Part shown: positions 7,704 to 9,872 of the stretch, piece by piece | Layout of the letters: each line of letters begins with the position of its first letter | Position numbering within the stretch: position 1 is the stretch's first letter | From: Desulfobacteraceae bacterium | GTDB lineage: Bacteria; Desulfobacterota; Desulfobacteria; Desulfobacterales; Desulfobacteraceae | DNA length: 9,872 nt | Direction: 5' to 3' | Assembly (NCBI GenBank): GCA_022712835.1 | Contig: JAFLJU010000554.1 | Span: 1 to 9,872, forward strand | Made by a program: the position numbers and the translations under genes | Notes under the pieces: generated by a model | The model's input: only the letters and a program-made list of their open reading frames with translations | Told to the model about the DNA's origin: nothing | Database searches by the model: none

Positions 7704-7940
7704 TTATACTTGAATGTGTTTGGGTTTACACAGCGATGATTCATCCCCGGCAGAGGAACCGCATGTTTTGCAATAATAGGAAGGTGCAACTTCCTTAGGA
7801 CGACAAATACCTTCCGCGCTCACGCTCTGTTTATTGCAATCTTCGCAGACATAAAGGGAGGTGATCTCGTTGCTGGTGGCACATAACTCTTTTTTATTGG
7901 AAGAAATCTTTCCGCATTTTGTACATTGATGGGTGCTCAT
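7704..7940 (-). CDS. Small three-repeat cysteine-rich (zinc-ribbon-like) protein
   Basis: A 78-residue protein built from three tandem units of about 25 residues. Each has exactly C-x2-C-x10-C: C6-C9-C20, C32-C35-C46 and C57-C60-C71. Two units end C-[RK]-P-K and aromatic residues precede units two and three. The CxxC knuckles resemble rubredoxin-like or zinc-ribbon metal sites, with the lone third cysteine of each unit possibly completing a site. Zn or Fe binding is inferred from the pattern. I do not recognise a named function. There is no signal peptide or membrane segment, so it is probably cytoplasmic. The ATG at 7940-7938 is preceded by AGAGGG with about 4 nt spacing. It is a single-gene unit, convergent with the RND operon and sharing the bidirectional terminator, and divergent from the permease gene. 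A TATACT-like -10 lies upstream on the minus strand (about 7981-7988), without a good -35. Confidence 0.8.
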   Translation of the reverse strand: MSTHQCTKCGKISSNKKELCATSNEITSLYVCEDCNKQSVSAEGICRPKEVAPSYYCKTCGSSAGDESSLCKPKHIQV

Positions 7941-8100
7941 AATGCCCTCTTCTCATAATTTTGTTTAGTTTTATTTTGCTATAGTATAGTAAGTATTTAG
8001 ACGATGTGTTAGTCTTAACTAATTTCAAATGCCAACGCTTAAATTGTTGCAACGATTATTGAAAAGTCAAGATTTTTTCCACTCCGTTTTTTTATCTATT

Positions 8101-8129
8101 ACGCAAATTTGAGCTGCTTGATATATAAT
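8101..8129 (+). promoter_or_regulatory. Possible promoter of the permease-selenorhodanese operon
   Basis: A perfect TATAAT at 8124-8129 lies 26 nt upstream of the permease ATG. No good -35 is found 16-18 bp upstream (about 8101-8107 reads ACGCAA), so only the -10 supports the call. Confidence 0.35.
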
Positions 8130-8155
8130 ACTCCGCCTTGGCAAAAGGAAAAATC

Positions 8156-9385
8156 ATGAAAAAAAAGCCCCACACATTCTTTACAAAAGTAATCCCCATA
8201 GCTTTAGCCATGGGCATCATGCTCTCTCCCGACACCCTGGTTCTGCTGGGAAACCTTATGGGGAAGACCGGCTGGACAGGGCTTGTGCTGATGCTTGCAT
8301 CCATGGTTGTTTTTTTCATCCATGCAGCAAATTACCAAAATCTGAACCAAAACACAGGAGAAACAGATTTTCTAATAACCCGTTTGGTCTATATCCCATA
8401 GGCCACAAGGGGGCTTGCCGCCATTTTTCTGTCCACTGGAATTCTGGTCTCATCCGGGTTTGTCTTTAACGAAGTCTTTCTCCATTGGTTTCCCAATTTT
8501 GGATTTGCCTTTTTACTGCTTGGCATACTTCTGGGGATACATTTGATGGAAATATCAATGGGATTGAAGGCCCAGGTGATCTTTGTCACCCTCACCGTGG
8601 CAGGGCTTTTGACCTTGATTCTGGCAGGCATTCTCACCCCGGGATCCCAGGTTCTGGGAGCCCAGGCCACGGCTCCCGGGATCATGATCCAGGACAGATC
8701 CATTCTTTTTCTTGCCCTGGTCTTGTGGGTGGGATTTGACCTGGGTGCTCTTACCCTGGATCAAAACACAGACCGGCCGGGCAAGTCAAAAAAGTTAGGC
8801 CCCCTGGTATGGACCATTGGTGGCACAGGGATATTGTTCCTGCTCTGGGCAATGGTTTCCATCCAGCATGTTCCCCTGGCAAAACTGGCTTCATCCAGTC
8901 TTCCCCATTTAAAAACCGCAAAGGTTCTGCTGGGGGATGCAGGCCGCTTCATCATGGGAGGGATCATTATCTTTGGGACTCTGGGAGCTGTCAATGCATT
9001 GTTCCTGGCCTGCCGGATCAATACCAATGACATGGCAGGCCATGGGCTGCTACCCCAATGGACCAAAAACCAGGGGGTCGCACCCATATTCCTGGCCCTG
9101 ACCATTGGTCTGATGATGGCCAAAGGAATGGCAGGCAGCGACAAACTGGAAATCTGGATACGGGCAATTTTTCTTGTCTGGCTGTTTTCCTACGGACTGA
9201 TCTCTCTTAATTTTTTAACCCGGCAGTTTTCATTGGCTAACCTTGCGGCATCCTTGATTACCCTGACCGGTGTTTGTTTCCTTTTATTGTCCGGAGGGGA
9301 GATCATATATTTTAGCTTAACCCTGGGAGCAGGTCTTATCCCGGGATTTGTATTCACATGGAAATCATCAAAACAAAAAGGTTAA
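8156..9385 (+). pseudogene. APC-superfamily permease interrupted by one in-frame TAG (pseudogene or amber-recoded)
   Basis: One continuous frame of 410 codons including the stop runs from ATG at 8156 (ribosome binding site AAGGAA, 5 nt spacing) to TAA at 9383-9385. The only break is TAG at 8399-8401, codon 82. Both sides are clearly the same membrane protein. Before the stop are GIMLSPDTLVLLG (about 20-32) and two hydrophobic helices. After it come ATRGLAAIFLSTGILVSSGFVFNEVF and about eight further helices. A motif like the amino acid-polyamine-organocation family cytoplasmic loop is present (R287...MAGHGLLPQW, compare R...MARDGLLP). The combined length of about 409 residues suits an APC transporter. 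No plausible restart with a ribosome binding site lies just after TAG, and an ATG at 8546 falls inside a helix. Either this is a recent nonsense mutation (for example CAG or AAG to TAG), or TAG is read through, for example as pyrrolysine, which some bacteria of this group encode. The substrate is unknown. The rhodanese gene follows after 34 nt and is probably co-transcribed. Confidence 0.8.
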
Positions 9386-9419
9386 TCCAAACTATGAAAC
9401 CTAACAAAAGGAGTTCATT

Positions 9420-9821
9420 ATGAAAAAGTTTTTATTTTTACTTATCTCATTTTCCGCCCTGCTGGTTTTTTCTTCATACTCCGGGGCTGATTCTGTATCT
9501 GTCATCACCAAGGAGACCCTCAAATCCTGGATGGATAAAGGGGAGGTCACCATTTTAGATGCCCGCCAGGGAAGAGACTTTAAATCTTCTGAGTTTAAAA
9601 TCAAGGATGCCCATAGGGCTGATCCCGGGAAGTTCATGGGCTGGAAAAATACATACCCCAAAGACCAAAAGCTGGTCTTATACTGCGCCTGACCCAATGA
9701 AGCCACCAGTGCCGGTCTGGCACGAAAACTCATGGCAGAGGGATTTACGAATGTTCATGCCCTGAAGGGCGGTTGGCGGGAATGGTTCCGGGCCAAATAC
9801 CCAGTGGATGAAAGAGAATAG
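9420..9821 (+). CDS. Exported rhodanese-like selenoprotein, in-frame UGA = Sec91
   Basis: Read through TGA (9690-9692), the frame encodes 133 residues ending at TAG 9819-9821. Residues 1-23 are a classic signal peptide (MKK, hydrophobic core, SGA near the cleavage site), so the protein is probably periplasmic. A single rhodanese domain follows: the ILDAR element (45-49), a degenerate substrate-loop region (53-68), the strand KLVLYCA (84-90), then Sec91-PNEATSA, the helix to EGF (107-109), and VHALKGGWREW (112-122). Counting back from the conserved GF, Sec91 falls where the catalytic cysteine of canonical rhodaneses (C-RSGNRSA) lies. The Ser-Ala six and seven residues later also line up. Cys89 gives a Cys-x-Sec pair that could form a selenenylsulfide. 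The ATG at 9420 has an excellent ribosome binding site (AAAAGGAG, 9406-9413). Rhodaneses transfer sulfane sulfur, and a Sec form could act as a sulfur or selenium transferase or a redox enzyme; that is inference. Standard gene callers would end this protein at residue 90. The alternative is a nonsense-mutated pseudogene, which the SECIS-like hairpin argues against. Confidence 0.85.
9690..9723 (+). promoter_or_regulatory. Bacterial SECIS element with its UGA codon
   Basis: The TGA at 9690-9692 is followed after 16 nt by a perfect 5-bp stem GTGCC (9709-9713) with GGCAC (9719-9723), closing a GGTCT loop (9714-9718). Bacterial SECIS elements are short hairpins within the coding sequence about 16-37 nt after UGA with a G/U-bearing apical loop bound by SelB. 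As I recall it, the E. coli fdhF hairpin has the same GGUCU in its loop. Here the loop begins 22 nt after the UGA. The stem is short below the 5 bp, so the lower stem is weak. Confidence 0.8.
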
Positions 9822-9872
9822 CAAAATAGTCGATGAAAAATTAAGTGTTCCAGAAGGCAACAGATCCTGATT

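Noticed and set aside
8543..9385. Downstream half of the permease as a separate gene starting at TTG 8543 or ATG 8546
   Set aside because: The start would fall within a transmembrane helix, and family-like sequence continues without a break upstream to the TAG in the same frame. One interrupted gene is the simpler reading.
9420..9692. A 90-residue protein ending at the TGA
   Set aside because: It would lose the catalytic residue and the second half of the rhodanese fold, which is present in the same frame immediately downstream along with a SECIS-like hairpin.
9822..9872. Possible next gene at the right edge
   Set aside because: The ATG at 9833 meets a stop after three codons, and no other signal is visible in the last 51 bases.

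Overview
The window looks like chromosomal DNA of an anaerobic, probably sulfate-reducing Desulfobacterota (Desulfobacterales-type) bacterium. This is inferred from gene content: an AhbB-type siroheme decarboxylase of the siroheme-dependent haem pathway, a B12-binding radical SAM protein of a type common in this group, and a gene that only makes sense if UGA is read as selenocysteine. No rRNA, tRNA, CRISPR array or intact mobile element was seen.

Layout. (1) Positions 1-2704, minus strand, read right to left: an AhbB-like siroheme decarboxylase (2704-2234), a B12-binding radical SAM protein that overlaps it by 11 nt and starts with TTG (2244-898), then a GTG-started Na+/phosphate cotransporter (816 to beyond the window edge). 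A good sigma70-type promoter for the first gene lies at 2815-2788. (2) Positions 2705-3202: a 498-bp divergent intergenic region holding that promoter and a roughly 220-bp stretch bounded by imperfect GGGGTCAA inverted repeats, possibly a degenerate mobile-element remnant. (3) Positions 3203-7632, plus strand: an RND efflux pair, membrane-fusion adaptor and 1094-aa inner-membrane pump, overlapping by ATGA. No outer-membrane channel gene or regulator is present. (4) A strong bidirectional terminator at 7645-7686 separates the pump from a convergent 78-aa protein made of three C-x2-C-x10-C units. (5) Positions 8156-9821, plus strand: an APC-type permease whose frame is interrupted by a single TAG at codon 82, followed 34 nt later by an exported rhodanese-like protein whose apparent catalytic cysteine codon is TGA.

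The most notable signal is the last gene. The TGA at 9690-9692 sits exactly where the rhodanese catalytic cysteine belongs. The frame continues with well-conserved rhodanese sequence to TAG at 9819-9821. A 5-bp hairpin with loop GGUCU starts 16 nt after the TGA, and the same GGUCU occurs in the E. coli fdhF SECIS loop as I recall it. The likely product is a 133-residue periplasmic selenoprotein with a Cys-Ala-Sec motif. Its upstream partner also carries an in-frame stop (TAG), so two adjacent, probably co-transcribed genes both need recoding to be made full length, unless the permease is a fresh pseudogene.
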